From positions 64,704,738 through 64,768,737 of the forward strand of contig OY726572.1 of assembly GCA_963383645.1 (NCBI GenBank): a DNA stretch of 64,000 nucleotides, written 5' to 3'. How positions within the stretch are numbered: the first letter of the stretch is position 1; each line of letters starts with the position of its first letter. Positions 44,387 through 55,120 of this stretch are shown here, piece by piece. The notes beneath the pieces are model-generated. The model did no database searches and was not told where the DNA came from. It saw only the letters and a program-made list of their open reading frames with translations. The translations under genes were made by a program, and so were the position numbers. The stretch comes from Muscardinus avellanarius. Taxonomy: Eukaryota > Chordata > Mammalia > Rodentia > Gliridae.

Positions 44387-46465
44387 GGAGGATCTCATCA
44401 GCTGGAAACAGTAGCACTTTGAAAACTTTTTAGGCCAGCTTTAATTTAATGGCCTTACTGATATTCACATCCAAGGTGACTAACGATGACAAAGGCCTTA
44501 TGAACTGTACAGATAATACAGAAGAAGATCCCTACCCTTATAATATTTCTATGCATATATGAAAAAGCATTTTAAAGCCAAGAACATACCTGTCAAACCA
44601 GGTATGTTACAAAGATGTCAACTCATGCTTTTAACATCATTAGAAAATTGCTATAAGTAAATTCTACTTTTCTTTGCAACAAAATATAGATTTCATTTTT
44701 AGCTTAAACTTTGATCCTGCCTAATGTTAAGTGAACCTCATTTTCCATCTGTAAATTTATTTTTGTTTTGCTAAAAGAATGCTAAAGGAATAATTTGAAT
44801 GGCCAATTATAAATGCTCTTTCCATTGGTGCCTTTAAAGCTGTTCTTTAATTTTTTCAACGGCTCTTTTTGATTCCTCAATTTAATGCCTTTCTAATCTA
44901 TACTTGTTTTCAATCACTAAATTTTTTTTTTCATGGTTTGGGTAAACTGAGTAATTTTTATTTTAGTTTAGTTAGGATTTTATCAACATCAAAAATCAGC
45001 TTTAGATCTTCAAATGGACTTGAATGAGGGAAGAATCTGTTTGATTCTGAGGATATTCTTTTGCCTTACATGGTCTTATTTTAGACATTCCACGTACATT
45101 TATTATTAGGTTATGAATTATTTATGTACCAGATACTATGCTTTTAAATGTTTTCATGTTCCTTGATCTTTAGAATTATTTATGTTCAAATTTTAGTTGG
45201 GGATCTTGTTTCATACTTAAGCTCAGGACTTTATAATCTGAATTGAGTGCCTTTGAGTTATACATACTAATAGACACTTGAATAGTAATGTACATAAGAT
45301 TGGAGGATCTAAGGTAGAAGCTGATAATAAAGCATAATGTAAAAATAGAACTTATTTTTTGTCAAAAATGAGATTCACACTTGTCACACTTTACATATGT
45401 TAGCTTTTTGTGTTTACTGCTATTTTGAAAATGCTCATTTTCTTTCTAGCCGGCATAAGTACTTTTGTGGTTAATATGTTTTTAGTATATTTCTAAAAAT
45501 GAAAATCATTTTTATGTATTTGTGCAAATAATATAATGCCCATTTGGGGAAAAAAATCTCTTATTTAAAATGGGCAAAAAACCCTCAAAACTAAGAGTTT
45601 CTTTTTTTTTTTTTTTCTTTCTAATTAGATTTTTTTCCCCCAACTACTTTTTACTTTTTGAATCTATTGACAGTTTTCTTTCCTAGTACCATTTTGACAG
45701 TAAATTGCTCTTTTCCTTTGATAATTTACAGGAACCTTTAAATGCCTCCTATTCAGCTCCTAGAACTGTAATATACATGTTTCTAAAGCACTGATTTGGC
45801 TATATCAGAACCCTACATTTCTTAATTTTATATTTGGCTTTAATTATATCTCTTTCATGGGATGCTGTGTTTTTCTCTTTATTAAGGGATTAATTATCCT
45901 TTATATATTAAAAATATGAACACCAAACATCAGCTGACTTATTCAAATTCTTGCAAGTCTTGGAAGCAAAGATAATTAAAGTGAATATATTAATAAGGGA
46001 AATTATTTCACTTGTATAAAGTAACTGGCCAAATGGGAATTATATATGGCTCCTGTCCATTGGTTTCCTCATCGAGCTGTGTATGTCATCAGTAAACAAC
46101 AATTATTTCCTCTCTCATAAGGTTATGTTCTCATTTGAGAAATTGATAACTGTCAGCTAATACTTCACATTGATAGTAAAGAATCTGCTTTTGTTTTCTT
46201 AGATACTTTTTTATGTTTAAATACTGTTCAGTAGGAATATTTTCATGAAAGTATTGATAGTATCAGCTGAGGGATCATATAAACTATTGTATGTGGAAGC
46301 TTTTGTATTTATCAGCTCTTGTATTACAGCACCTACTGGATTTTTATTTGTTTTACTGCTAGGGCTAGAAAGTATCCATTGCTTTTGCCTGTTCATCAGT
46401 AAAGAATTTCAGGTCTTTAAGAGAATGTTTAATGTCAATTATTAAAGAGATATGAGTACACCTTT
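44387..46465 (+). other. GMCL1: GMCL1 3' UTR (end uncertain)
   Basis: About 2 kb of AT-rich sequence after the stop with no SINE at all, in a window that otherwise carries one every few hundred bases; this fits a transcribed, conserved 3' UTR. Candidate poly(A) signals are AATAAA at 45326-45331 and ATTAAA at 45907, 45975, 46441 and 46616. The one at 46441 is followed by a U-rich stretch and is the preferred distal guess. Alternative ends are likely. Confidence 0.6.
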
Positions 46466-46819
46466 CTTTTTCTTAATTCTTTTTTTTAACAGATTTGGTT
46501 TGAAATTTAGTAAGCTAGGCAAAATTAAGTGGCAAACTGGTAGTCACTACCTTTTTTAACACATGTTAAGCCATTAATATTTTATGTCATTCATCATAGG
46601 TGAACAGTTTTCACTATTAAATGCAGTAGGTTAATAGGTAATTTAAATTTAATTACATTTTAATTAAAAATTGACACCCCCCCTCAGTTACATTAGCCAC
46701 ATATAGGGCTCAGTAGCCATATGTAGTTGATGGCTGCCATATTGGACAGCAAAGGTATAGAATATTTTCATCACTGTAGAAAGTTTTATCTGTAGTTGAT
46801 TTAAAATATTGGACTGTTG
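46466..46819. other. Intergenic AT-rich sequence after GMCL1
   Basis: No SINE and no coding match; may still belong to a longer 3' UTR since ATTAAA occurs at 46616. Confidence 0.4.
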
Positions 46820-47030
46820 TAGCCAGGTTGGTGGCACATGCTTGTAATCCCAGTACTTGGGAGGCTGAGATGAGTATCACCGGTTCAAGGACAGCCTCAG
46901 CAAGTAGTGCGGCACTCATCAACCTAGAAAGACCCTGTTTCAAAATAAAGAGAGGGCCCTGGAGGTACAGCTCAGGGGTAGAGGATGCCCCTGGGTTCAA
47001 TCCCCAGTAACACAGCAAAAGAAAAGGAAA
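46820..47030 (+). mobile_element. B1-ID SINE
   Basis: First SINE after the GMCL1 3' UTR; full copy with A/G tail. Confidence 0.85.
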
Positions 47031-47126
47031 AAAAAATTATATATATATGGCAATGGTGAAACTGTGTTTAAAGTTTTGTTCCCTTAAAGATGAACTTATG
47101 TAAAGAATAGAAAAATAATAGAATCA

Positions 47127-47354
47127 CGCCAGGTGTGGTGGCACACGCTTGTAATCCCCACGTTTGGGAGGCGGGAGACAGGAGGATCGCGCTGGTTCGA
47201 AGCCAGCCATGCTGGGCTTAAGAGACCCTCTTTCCAAATAAAAATATAAAAATAGGTCTTGGAGTGTAGCCTGGAGGTAGAAGGGCTTCCAGGAACCCAA
47301 GTACCACCAAAAAATGAAATAAGGGGAAAAAAAGAGGAGGAGGAGGAGGAGGAG
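47127..47354 (+). mobile_element. Young SINE subtype C with GGA tail
   Basis: TSD aaataatagaatca at 47113-47126 and 47355-47368; tail includes (GGA)n 47334-47353. Confidence 0.92.
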
Positions 47355-47751
47355 AAATAATAGAATCAGAGGTATTAAAATGATAAACATAGATGTCTTG
47401 TCAGTCACGTTTAATCCCCAGTGCTACACGTACCCTCCAAACCACGCAGCAGCAGAGACCCTCCCCTACTAGAGAGTTTTTAATCCTTCCCAAGGTGCAA
47501 GACTACAAAGAACAAATCAGTCATTGTTAACTTGTGGTCAGCTGCATCTAATGGGGCTACATCAGGGATGGAACAGGTACTGCTGGCTCACCACATGCAC
47601 CCATGCTTTGATGAAAAGGCAGGATACTGTTATAAAGCCAGCGGGTTTATATAAAATGGGACTAGCGGCACTAAAACAAAACTTTAACTTTGGCCAAAAT
47701 AAAATTCCCCGTGTTAACTAAATTCTATAGGTTATATATATTTGTGTTTTT

Positions 47752-47836
47752 TTGCATCGGGTACTAGAATCAAAGCCAGTGCCTCCTGCATTGTACTGGG
47801 CAAGCACTCTACCACTGAGCTAATAGTCTCAGCCCT
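47752..47836 (-). mobile_element. ID element
   Basis: Reverse ID monomer 'gggcaagcactctaccactg'; followed by (GTT)n 47842-47868. Confidence 0.78.
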
Positions 47837-47926
47837 AGATTTTTGTTGTTGTTGTTGTTGTTGTTGTTTATATTCCTTTTAACATTTAAAATTGTCCTTT
47901 TTATTCTTCTTAAAAAGCAGCTTTCA

Positions 47927-48121
47927 GCCGTGCATGATGGCACATGCTTGTAATCCCAGCATTTGGGAGGCCAAGACAGGAGGATCTGGGTTTGCGGACA
48001 GCCTCAGCTACTTAGTGAAGCCCTTTGCAACTCAGTGAGACCCTGTTTCAAAAAATAAAAAATAGAGCTGGGGCTGTAACTCAAGAGGTAAAATGCCCCT
48101 TTGTTCCATCCTCAAAAAAAA
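47927..48121 (+). mobile_element. B1-ID SINE
   Basis: Full copy with short A tail, abutting L2. Confidence 0.85.
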
Positions 48122-48604
48122 GCCTTCTTTGAACTTCCCTCACCTCACACTCACCTGACTTCTGTTTCTCTGGGCATTCGTTAGTCTCCTTTGGGGGCTC
48201 TTCTGTCTGTCTCCAGGCCCTGTTCTCTCCTCAGCCAGCACTGGGGATTTCATGCACTTTAAAGGTTTCAGAACATCTGCATTCTGATGATTGCTTTTGC
48301 TGAAGTTTGGCCTAATCTCTCTTCAAGCTCCAGATACACATGTAGTTGATGTATATGGCTCTTGTTTGACATCTCATAATAACCTGTCCAACATTAACAC
48401 ATTTACGTAAATTATCCCAGCGTTTGTCTTGTATGACTCTTCCGGAAATCTACCCCGTTGTGCAAGCCAGAAACCCGTATGTCATTCTTGAGTTTTCCGA
48501 CTCCCTCATCGTCTGCAGCTAGAAATCAAGTCCTCTCAGTTCTACCAACTGTATTTCACTTCTCATCTTGCCTGGTTCCATTGCAGTACAGGCCACTGTA
48601 AATT
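48122..48604 (+). mobile_element. LINE L2 fragment
   Basis: 'gccagaaacccgtatgtcat' followed by 'cttgagttttccgactcc' matches the L2 ORF 'CQKPVCHS' region seen in many old copies; an LTR remnant follows it. Confidence 0.55.
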
Positions 48605-48850
48605 CCAACTGGTGTGACTCTCCCCCAGGAGACGTGTTGGAACCTCCATCCCCAGTGTAACAGTGGAGGGCTGCAACCTTGGAGAGGCCATGGGGTCATA
48701 GGGCTCTGCCCTCTTCAGTAGATCAATGCTGGTATTGAAGGAATGGTGTTCTCTTCAGACGCACCTCGTCACGTGATCTCTTCTGCCATGTCATGACACT
48801 AGAAGGTCCTTGCCAAATGCCAGGGCCTTCTTAGCATCCAGAATTCGGAG
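48605..48850 (+). mobile_element. MaLR LTR remnant
   Basis: 'ttggaacctccatccccagt' to 'tcttctgccatgtcatgaca' to 'ccaaatgccagggccttctt' follows the MST-type LTR order; the 3' end is missing. Confidence 0.6.
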
Positions 48851-48859
48851 AAACAAACT

Positions 48860-49080
48860 TTTTTTTTTTTCCTTTTTTTTTTCTTTTTTTTTTTAGGTAC
48901 TGAGGTTTGAACCCAAGAGCATTCTGCCTCCAAGCTACACCCCAGTTCTTTTTTTTTTTTTTTTTTTTGAAACGGTTTCACTAGGTTGATGAGAGTTTCA
49001 CTACTTGATGAAGCTGTCCTCAAACCTGTGTTCCTTCTGTCTCAGCCTATCAAATACAAGCGTGTGCCACCACATCTGTC
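48860..49080 (-). mobile_element. B1-ID SINE
   Basis: Reverse copy with T runs at both tail (48861-48893) and linker (48951-48969). Confidence 0.8.
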
Positions 49081-49114
49081 AACACATTTCTTATCTTTAT
49101 AAATTACCCTGTCA

Positions 49115-49405
49115 AGTTTGGCATGGTGGCGTACACTTGTAATCCCACCATTCGGGAGACTATGACAGGAGAATTGTGGTTTGCAGCCAGCCTCAGCTAC
49201 TTAGGTCCTTTGCAACTTAATGAGACCCAGGTTTGAAATAAGGAATAAAAAAAAAAAAATAGGGCTGGGGGTGTAGCTCAGAGGTAGAATGCCCTTGGGT
49301 TCCATCCCCAGTACCGGAAAAATAAATAAATAAATCAGGTTGGGGTATAACTTGGTGACAGAATGCTCTGGGTTCAATCCTCAGTACTACAAAAATAAAC
49401 AAGTG
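49115..49405 (+). mobile_element. Trimeric SINE (B1-ID-ID)
   Basis: Normal copy to 49335, then a second right half 49337-49403. Confidence 0.8.
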
Positions 49406-49406
49406 G

Positions 49407-49611
49407 GCCAGCGTGGTGGCACATGCTTGTAATCCCAACATTTGGGAGGCTGAGACAGGAGAATCGTGGTTCGAGAACAGCCTCAGCTACTTAGGCCCTT
49501 TGCAACTCAGTGAGATCCTGTTTCAAAATAAAGAATAAAAAATAGGGCTGGGGATGTAGCTCAGAGGCAGAGTACCCCTGGGTTCCATCCCCAGTACAGA
49601 AAAAAAAAAAG
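49407..49611 (+). mobile_element. B1-ID SINE
   Basis: Full copy directly behind the trimer. Confidence 0.85.
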
Positions 49612-49724
49612 TGAATAAATGAGAAGTGTACAACACGATGCTTTGGTATAGTAAGAAAATTAGTAGTATGAGCAAATTATACATAACCCATTATTATTAA
49701 TAATAATAATATTATTATTATTAA

Positions 49725-49833
49725 TTTGTGGTACTGGGGTTCCTAGAAACCTTTCTACCTCCGGGCTGCACTCCCAGGCCTATTTTTATATTTTTATTTG
49801 GAAACAGGGTCTCTTAAGCCAGCACGGCTGGCT
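49725..49833 (-). mobile_element. SINE subtype C, 3' part only
   Basis: Reverse copy that stops at 'agcacggctggctt', where the next SINE begins. Confidence 0.8.
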
Positions 49834-50042
49834 TTTTTTTTTTTTTTTTTTTTTTTTTTAGTGGTACTGGGGTTCCTGGAAGCCCTTCTACCTCGGGGCT
49901 ACACTCCCAGACCTATTTTTACATTTTCATTTTGGAAACAGGGTCCCCTAAGCCAGCGCACGGCTGGCTTCGAACCTGCGCGATCCTCCTGTCTCCGCCT
50001 CCCAAGCTCGGGGATTACAAGCGTGCGCCACCATGCCCGGCT
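49834..50042 (-). mobile_element. Young SINE subtype C
   Basis: Reverse copy, T run 49834-49859, intact CpGs. Confidence 0.9.
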
Positions 50043-50051
50043 CTATTTTTT

Positions 50052-50229
50052 TAATTGTTTTTGTAGTACTAGGGGTTAAACCCAGGGGCATTCTACCTCT
50101 GAGTTACGCCTCCAGCCCTAGTTTAGTTTTGAAACAGGGTCTAAGTTTCTAAGGGACCCACTAAGTTGCTGAGGCTAGTCACAAGCCTGCCCAAGTACTG
50201 GAATTGCAAGCACGCACGCCACACCTGGC
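50052..50229 (-). mobile_element. B1-ID SINE
   Basis: Diverged reverse copy ending 'cgcacgccacacctggcc'. Confidence 0.78.
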
Positions 50230-50387
50230 CCAATCAATAAATCAAAATTTAAAACTTTTACTCTGAAAGAACATGTTAAGAGGATGAAAAGACAAAGACT
50301 AGGAGGAAATATTTTCAGATCAATCACATATTTGAGAAAGGACTTCAATCTAGAATATTCAAAGAACTCTCAAAACTCAACAGTAAA

Positions 50388-50805
50388 CCAGACATAGAGG
50401 CACACACTTGTAAACTCAGTACTTGGGAAGCTGAGACAGAATCACGATTCGTAGCCAGCCTCAGCTACGTAGGCCCTATTTCAAAATAAAGAAAAACTGG
50501 GGTAGGAAGCCAGGAGTAGTGGTGCACGCTTATAATTCCAGCATTTGGGAGGCTGACACAGGAGGATCGTGGTTCGCGGCCAGCCTCAGCTACTTAGTGA
50601 GGCCCTTGCAACTCAGTGAGACCCTGTTTCACAATAAAGAATTTTAAAAATAGGGCTGGGAGTGTCACTCAGAGGTAGAATGCCCCTGGGTTCCATCCCT
50701 AGTACCGCAAAACAAAACAAAACAACAACAAAAAAAAAAATTGGCTGGGGTGTAGCTCAGAGGTAAAAGGCCCCTTGGTTCAATCCCCAGTACTGCAAAA
50801 ACAAG
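50388..50805 (+). mobile_element. SINE split by a nested SINE
   Basis: Left half 50388-50505 and right half 50740-50805 flank the copy at 50508-50735. Confidence 0.7.
50508..50735 (+). mobile_element. B1-ID SINE, nested
   Basis: Full copy with AAAAC-type tail. Confidence 0.83.
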
Positions 50806-50841
50806 AAAAAAGTAAAACAGTAATCCAAACAGAAATTTGAC

Positions 50842-51285
50842 AAGCTGGGCATGGTGGCATGCACTTTTAATCCCTGCATTTGGGAGTCTGAGACAGGAGG
50901 ATCGCGGTTTGAGAACAGCCTCAGCTACTTAGTGAGGCCTTCTGCAACTTAGTGAGACCTGTAAGATTGAATGAGCGTATGTGTCCCCCAGTCGCATCGA
51001 GACACGCAGAGATCCATAGTAGATATATGGATGCCTTTATTCGTGGGAGATCGGCCTCCAGCCCCCACGGCCACGCGGGAACCGGGAGGCCTGGTTCCCT
51101 CCGGAATTGCAGAGCTCCACCTCCTAGCTTCCGGCCCTGCCCCCTGTGGGGCAGGGGGGGCGACTCACACCTTACAAGACCCTTTTTCAGAATAAAGAAT
51201 AATAAGACTAGGTGTGAAGCTTGGAGGTAAAATGCCTCTGGGTTCCATCCCCAGACCCAACACACACACACAAAAAGACGAGATG
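50842..51285 (+). mobile_element. B1-ID SINE split by the solo LTR
   Basis: Left part 50842-50959 and right part 51177-51285 join perfectly once the LTR and one agacc copy are removed. Confidence 0.85.
50960..51176 (-). mobile_element. Short solo LTR (217 bp) inside a SINE
   Basis: A GC-rich block that interrupts a SINE exactly. Its ends are inverted repeats TGTAAG/CTTACA and it is flanked by agacc at 50955-50959 and 51177-51181; removing it restores the SINE. Read on the minus strand it contains AATAAA about 80 bp before its end, as expected for an LTR R region. No coding sequence is present. The family is not recognised; a 5-bp duplication fits gamma-like or spuma-like groups better than 6-bp betaretroviral ones. 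Confidence 0.75.
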
Positions 51286-51820
51286 CTTCCTCAGAGTTCA
51301 GGTGGCAAGTGACATGGGAAAATACTAAGCTAGACATCACCAAAATGCAAACTCAGATAAGCTGTAACTGTACAGCTACTAGAATAAACAGTATTGACAA
51401 TGACAGGTGATAGGAGGCAATGAGACTGGGTCGCTGGTATTTATTGCTGCTGGGCACATAACATGCCTCAGCCACTGTGGAAAGTGGTTTAGCAAATTTC
51501 TTTAAAAACACTAAGCGTGAACTTAGCAAATGGCCCAGCAGTCACACTCCTGAGGGATTATCCCAGGTAAATGAACATTTCTGTTGCTATAAAAATCTGT
51601 ACACAAATATTCATGGCTTTATTTGTAGTAGCCAAAAGAATCAGAAACGAGCAAGAGTCCTAAAACATGAACGTTTAAACTGTGGCGCATCCATACTATG
51701 GAATACTACTAGAACACCACTCAGCAACAACGATGAACAGAGTATTGATACAGCAAGCAACCTGAGTGGTCTCAAGGGCATTGCGATGAATAAAAAGTCA
51801 GTTTTAAAAGGTTTATCTGG

Positions 51821-52008
51821 AGCCGGGCGTGGTGGCGCACGCTTGTAATCCCCGTGCTTGGGAGGCAGAGACAGGAGGATCGCGCAGGTTCGAAGCCAGC
51901 CGAACGCGCTAGGAGACCCGGTTTTAAAAAAAATGTAAAAATAGGTCTGGGAGTGTAGCCCGGAGGTAGAAGGGCTTCCAGGAACCCCAGTACCACCAAA
52001 AAAAAAAA
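51821..52008 (+). mobile_element. Young SINE subtype C
   Basis: TSD aaaaggtttatctgg at 51806-51820 and aaaaggtttagctgg at 52009-52023. Confidence 0.9.
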
Positions 52009-52023
52009 AAAAGGTTTAGCTGG

Positions 52024-52223
52024 AGCCAGGCGTGGTGGCGCATGCTTGTAATCCCCACACTTGGGAGGCAGAGACAGGAGGATCTGGGGTTTGAATGCAG
52101 CCTCAGCAAGTAGTGAGACTCTCACTGACCTAGCAAGATCCTGTTTTAGAATAAAAGTATAATAGAGCTGAGCGTATAGTTCAGAGCTAGAATGACCGTA
52201 GGTTCAATCCCGCGTACTGCAAA
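52024..52223 (+). mobile_element. B1-ID SINE at the same target
   Basis: Starts at the right TSD of the preceding SINE; aaaggttt recurs after its tail. Confidence 0.83.
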
Positions 52224-52385
52224 ATTAAAGGTTTCATGCTGCACAATTCCACTTATATAACATTCTCAAAATGAAAAAATAGCTATGAAAAAAAGTTTGA
52301 GGGTTGGGGAAAAGAGGTGCAGGAATGTACCTGTAAAAGGATATCGTCATGAGGTGATGAGGTGGTTCTGCCTCTTTACTGTAGT

Positions 52386-52617
52386 TTGTTTTTTGTTTGT
52401 TTGTTTTGTTTTTGCGGTACTGGGGATGAAACCCAGGGGCATTCTACCTCAGAGTGACACCCCCAGCCCTATTTTTTTTATTCTTTATTTTGAAATAGGG
52501 TATCACTGAGTTGTAAAGGGCCTCACTGAGTAGCTGAGGCTGGCTTCAAACCTGCTCAATCCTCCTGTCTCAGCCTCCCAAATGCTGGGATTACAAGTGT
52601 GCGCCACCATGCCCGGT
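52386..52617 (-). mobile_element. B1-ID SINE
   Basis: Reverse copy with TTTG-type tail, ending 'gcgccaccatgcccgg'. Confidence 0.85.
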
Positions 52618-52745
52618 TTCTGTAATACACATGTAATAAAAATGGCATACATCTTGCACCAATGTGGACTTCCAGGTTTGATTTTTTTCTTTTTTTTTTA
52701 ATAAATCTTTTGTAAGATGTAATTATTGGGTGAAGAGTACCCAGG

Positions 52746-52749
<4 letters not shown>

Positions 52750-52786
<37 letters not shown>
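52750..52786 (+). repeat. (TC)n microsatellite
   Basis: 18 TC units within the old L1 3' end, not attached to a SINE tail. Confidence 0.95.
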
Positions 52787-52788
<2 letters not shown>

Positions 52789-52974
52789 CATCTCCCCATC
52801 TTTGCAACTTCCTGTAAATCTGTAATTATTTCAAAATAAAGTTTAAAAACCCTCTAGATTAATCACTGGTAATAATGGGTAGAGTTTTCTCAGGATTGTG
52901 GAAGTCATACTGTTTTCTGTAGCATTTGAAACAGAAAGCACTGGGTTCTCCGGGTTGGCTCAGGTGAGTTTCCT

Positions 52975-53465
52975 GCAGTGCATGTGTTGAATCCATGATA
53001 GAATGATGTTAGGAATGGGGCCTTTCGGAGGTGTTACAGTTAAATACAAAATGTCCCGTAAATCGCTCATTTGTTAATATTCAGGGTTGCTATAACTGAG
53101 TCATGAGGGTTGTGATCCCAGCAGTGATTATAATGGATTTATCAGGGAGGTAGCCTAGGCCACTAGGGTGTGGCTGGAGGTGGGTCCTTGGGGGTGCGGC
53201 CTTGGGGCTTATTTATGATTCCTCCTCCACTGGCTCTCGCACTGGCTTCTGGCCTCCATGGTGTGAGGAGCACAGCCCGGGTCCTCTTCCTCTCTCTCCT
53301 CCACCATGCCCTGAGATCCACAGTCCCCGGCCTACAGCTTCTGTGAAAGAGCAGCGACCTCATCTGCCAGTGCCTTGATCTTGGACTTCCCACCTTGAGA
53401 ATTTCTGTTGTTTATAAACCACTTGGTCTGTGATATTTTGTTACTGCAGCCTGAACAGAGAGCAG
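52975..53465 (+). mobile_element. MaLR (MST/MLT-type) solo LTR remnant
   Basis: The order of 'ggaatggggcctttcggagg', 'gccttgatcttggacttccc', 'tttctgttgtttataaacca' and 'gatattttgttactgcagcc' is the MaLR LTR consensus. No internal sequence or coding frame accompanies it. Confidence 0.75.
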
Positions 53466-53639
53466 AGCTTCCCTTCAGTGTGTCCTGGTTGGCAGGGGGT
53501 GACCTACCTAATTGAGGAAATACAGACATTAACCTGGAGGGTTGTCACCATCTCCCAGCCATTCTCCTTTTTCTCCTTCGTCTCCTCTCGGGTAACCTGG
53601 CATTTCCTGGGGGCACTGTGCTTTTCCCCCTTCTAACAT

Positions 53640-54255
53640 CAGTGCCCATGTGTGCAGAGGCCTGCCTGTCGGCTGCACCCTGACACATGTATTCATAGTT
53701 GGAACACAAATTTCTAAAGATTCATTCCTTGTCTCCTCCACCTTCTTAGTGGCTCAGGCTTTTCTTGGCTTGCGGCTGCAGCACTCCAGTCTTGACCTCT
53801 GTGGTCATATAGCCTGCTCCTTTTCTGTGTGCATAAATCTCCCTCTGAGCTGGGCATGGTGGCGCATGCTTGTAATCCCCGCGCTTGGGAGGCTGAGACA
53901 GGAGGATTGCACAGGTTCGAAGCCAGCCTCAGCTACTTAGTGAGGCTCTCAGCAACTTAGTGAGACCCTGTTTCCAAATAAAATATAAAATAGGTCTGGG
54001 AGTATAGCCCGGAGGTAGAAAGCCTCTGGGTTCCACCCCCAGTACCACAAAAAAAAAAAAAAAAAAAAAATCTCCCTCTGCCTATCAAACATCATGACAG
54101 CATTTAGGACCCACTCGATTCCAGCACAATCTCCTTATCTCAGTGTCCCTACCCAGATCTGCAAAAGCTTCCCCATGAAGGTAACATTCACAGGCTTTCC
54201 AGGGATACGGACCAGGCATCTTGGGGAGGGGGGATTATTCAACCTACTACACTGA
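53640..54255 (-). mobile_element. Old antisense LTR-like remnant with SINE insert
   Basis: 'cttggcttgcggctgcagca', then after the SINE 'aaggtaacattcacaggctt' and 'attattcaacctactaca', resemble an antisense old LTR. Family uncertain. Confidence 0.4.
53848..54067 (+). mobile_element. B1-ID SINE, young type
   Basis: Perfect 13-bp TSD aaatctccctctg at 53835-53847 and 54068-54080. Confidence 0.92.
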
Positions 54256-54259
54256 CCAT

Positions 54260-54905
54260 ACCCTTTCCTTCTAAAAACTCTACCCCTGTTTCCGAAACAA
54301 ACAAAAAACAAGTCTACCTCTTAAATATGGCACTTTTCCAGTAAGTGTTTTTACGCTTGACTGTTGCATCTTGGTTTCCTTTTTCAACCTTTCCTCGTGT
54401 TTAAACTCACATGTCCCTGGGGACCATCCTTGGTTTACCACTCTTTTCTCTTTGAGTCAATCTCTTGGACTCCTGTGGCTCATAAATCCCTCACCTCTAT
54501 CTTTTTATTTTGCGGTACTTGGGTTGGAACCCAGGGGCATTCATTCTACCTCTGAGCTACATCCCTAGCGCTATTTTTTATTCTTTCTTTTTGAAACAGG
54601 GTCTCACTGAGCTGCAAAGGGCCTCACTAAGTCATAGCTGACGCTGTCTGCAAACCACGATCCCCCTGTCTCAGCCTCCCAAATGCTGGGATTACAAGCG
54701 TGCGCCACCACGCCCAGCCCCCACCTCTATCTTTACTTCCAATTTCTCCCCTAAATATCAGGCTCATTCTGCATATAGCTAGATGCCTACCTAAAATATC
54801 AACTTGGGTATTCATCATCTTTAACAGTTTAACAAAATGGAATTCAGGTCCTCCCTCCCTGTACCACAAGTATATTCTCACACTGCAGAGAAAATGTACA
54901 CAAAA
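54260..54905 (+). mobile_element. LINE L2-like fragment with inserted SINE
   Basis: Pyrimidine-rich sequence on both sides of the SINE at 54505-54721 follows the order of the L2 3' ORF region. Alignment is weak. Confidence 0.4.
54505..54721 (-). mobile_element. B1-ID SINE
   Basis: Perfect 13-bp TSD cacctctatcttt at 54492-54504 and 54722-54734. Confidence 0.9.
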
Positions 54906-54918
54906 AGAGCTCCACTGA

Positions 54919-55107
54919 CGCCGGGCGTGGTGGCGCACGCTTGTAATCCCCACACTTGGGAGGCGGAGACAGGAGGATCACGCAGGTTCAAAGTCAGCCT
55001 ATCTAGCTTAAGAGACCCTGTTTCCAAATAAAAATAATAAAAATAGGTCTGGGAGTGTAGCCCGGAGGTAGAAGGGTTTCCAGGAACCCCAGTACCACCA
55101 AAAAAAG
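54919..55107 (+). mobile_element. Young SINE subtype C
   Basis: TSD agagctccactga at 54906-54918 and 55108-55120. Confidence 0.92.
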
Positions 55108-55120
55108 AGAGCTCCACTGA

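Larger units (their letters stand above)
50232..52855 (+). mobile_element. Old LINE-1 (L1M-type) remnant with many inserts
   Basis: Ordered ORF2 and 3' end pieces at 50232-50387, 51286-51805, 52224-52385 and 52618-52855. The last ends 'tcaaaataaagtttaaaaa', a plausible L1 3' terminus. The open frame at 51477-51848 is a decayed ORF2 piece running into a SINE. Confidence 0.65.

Noticed and set aside
50921..51343. 140- and 92-codon frames on both strands
   Set aside because: They span the solo LTR and its host SINE; no viral or cellular domain is seen.
51477..51848. 123-codon open frame
   Set aside because: Decayed old L1 ORF2 running into a SINE; Met start is incidental.
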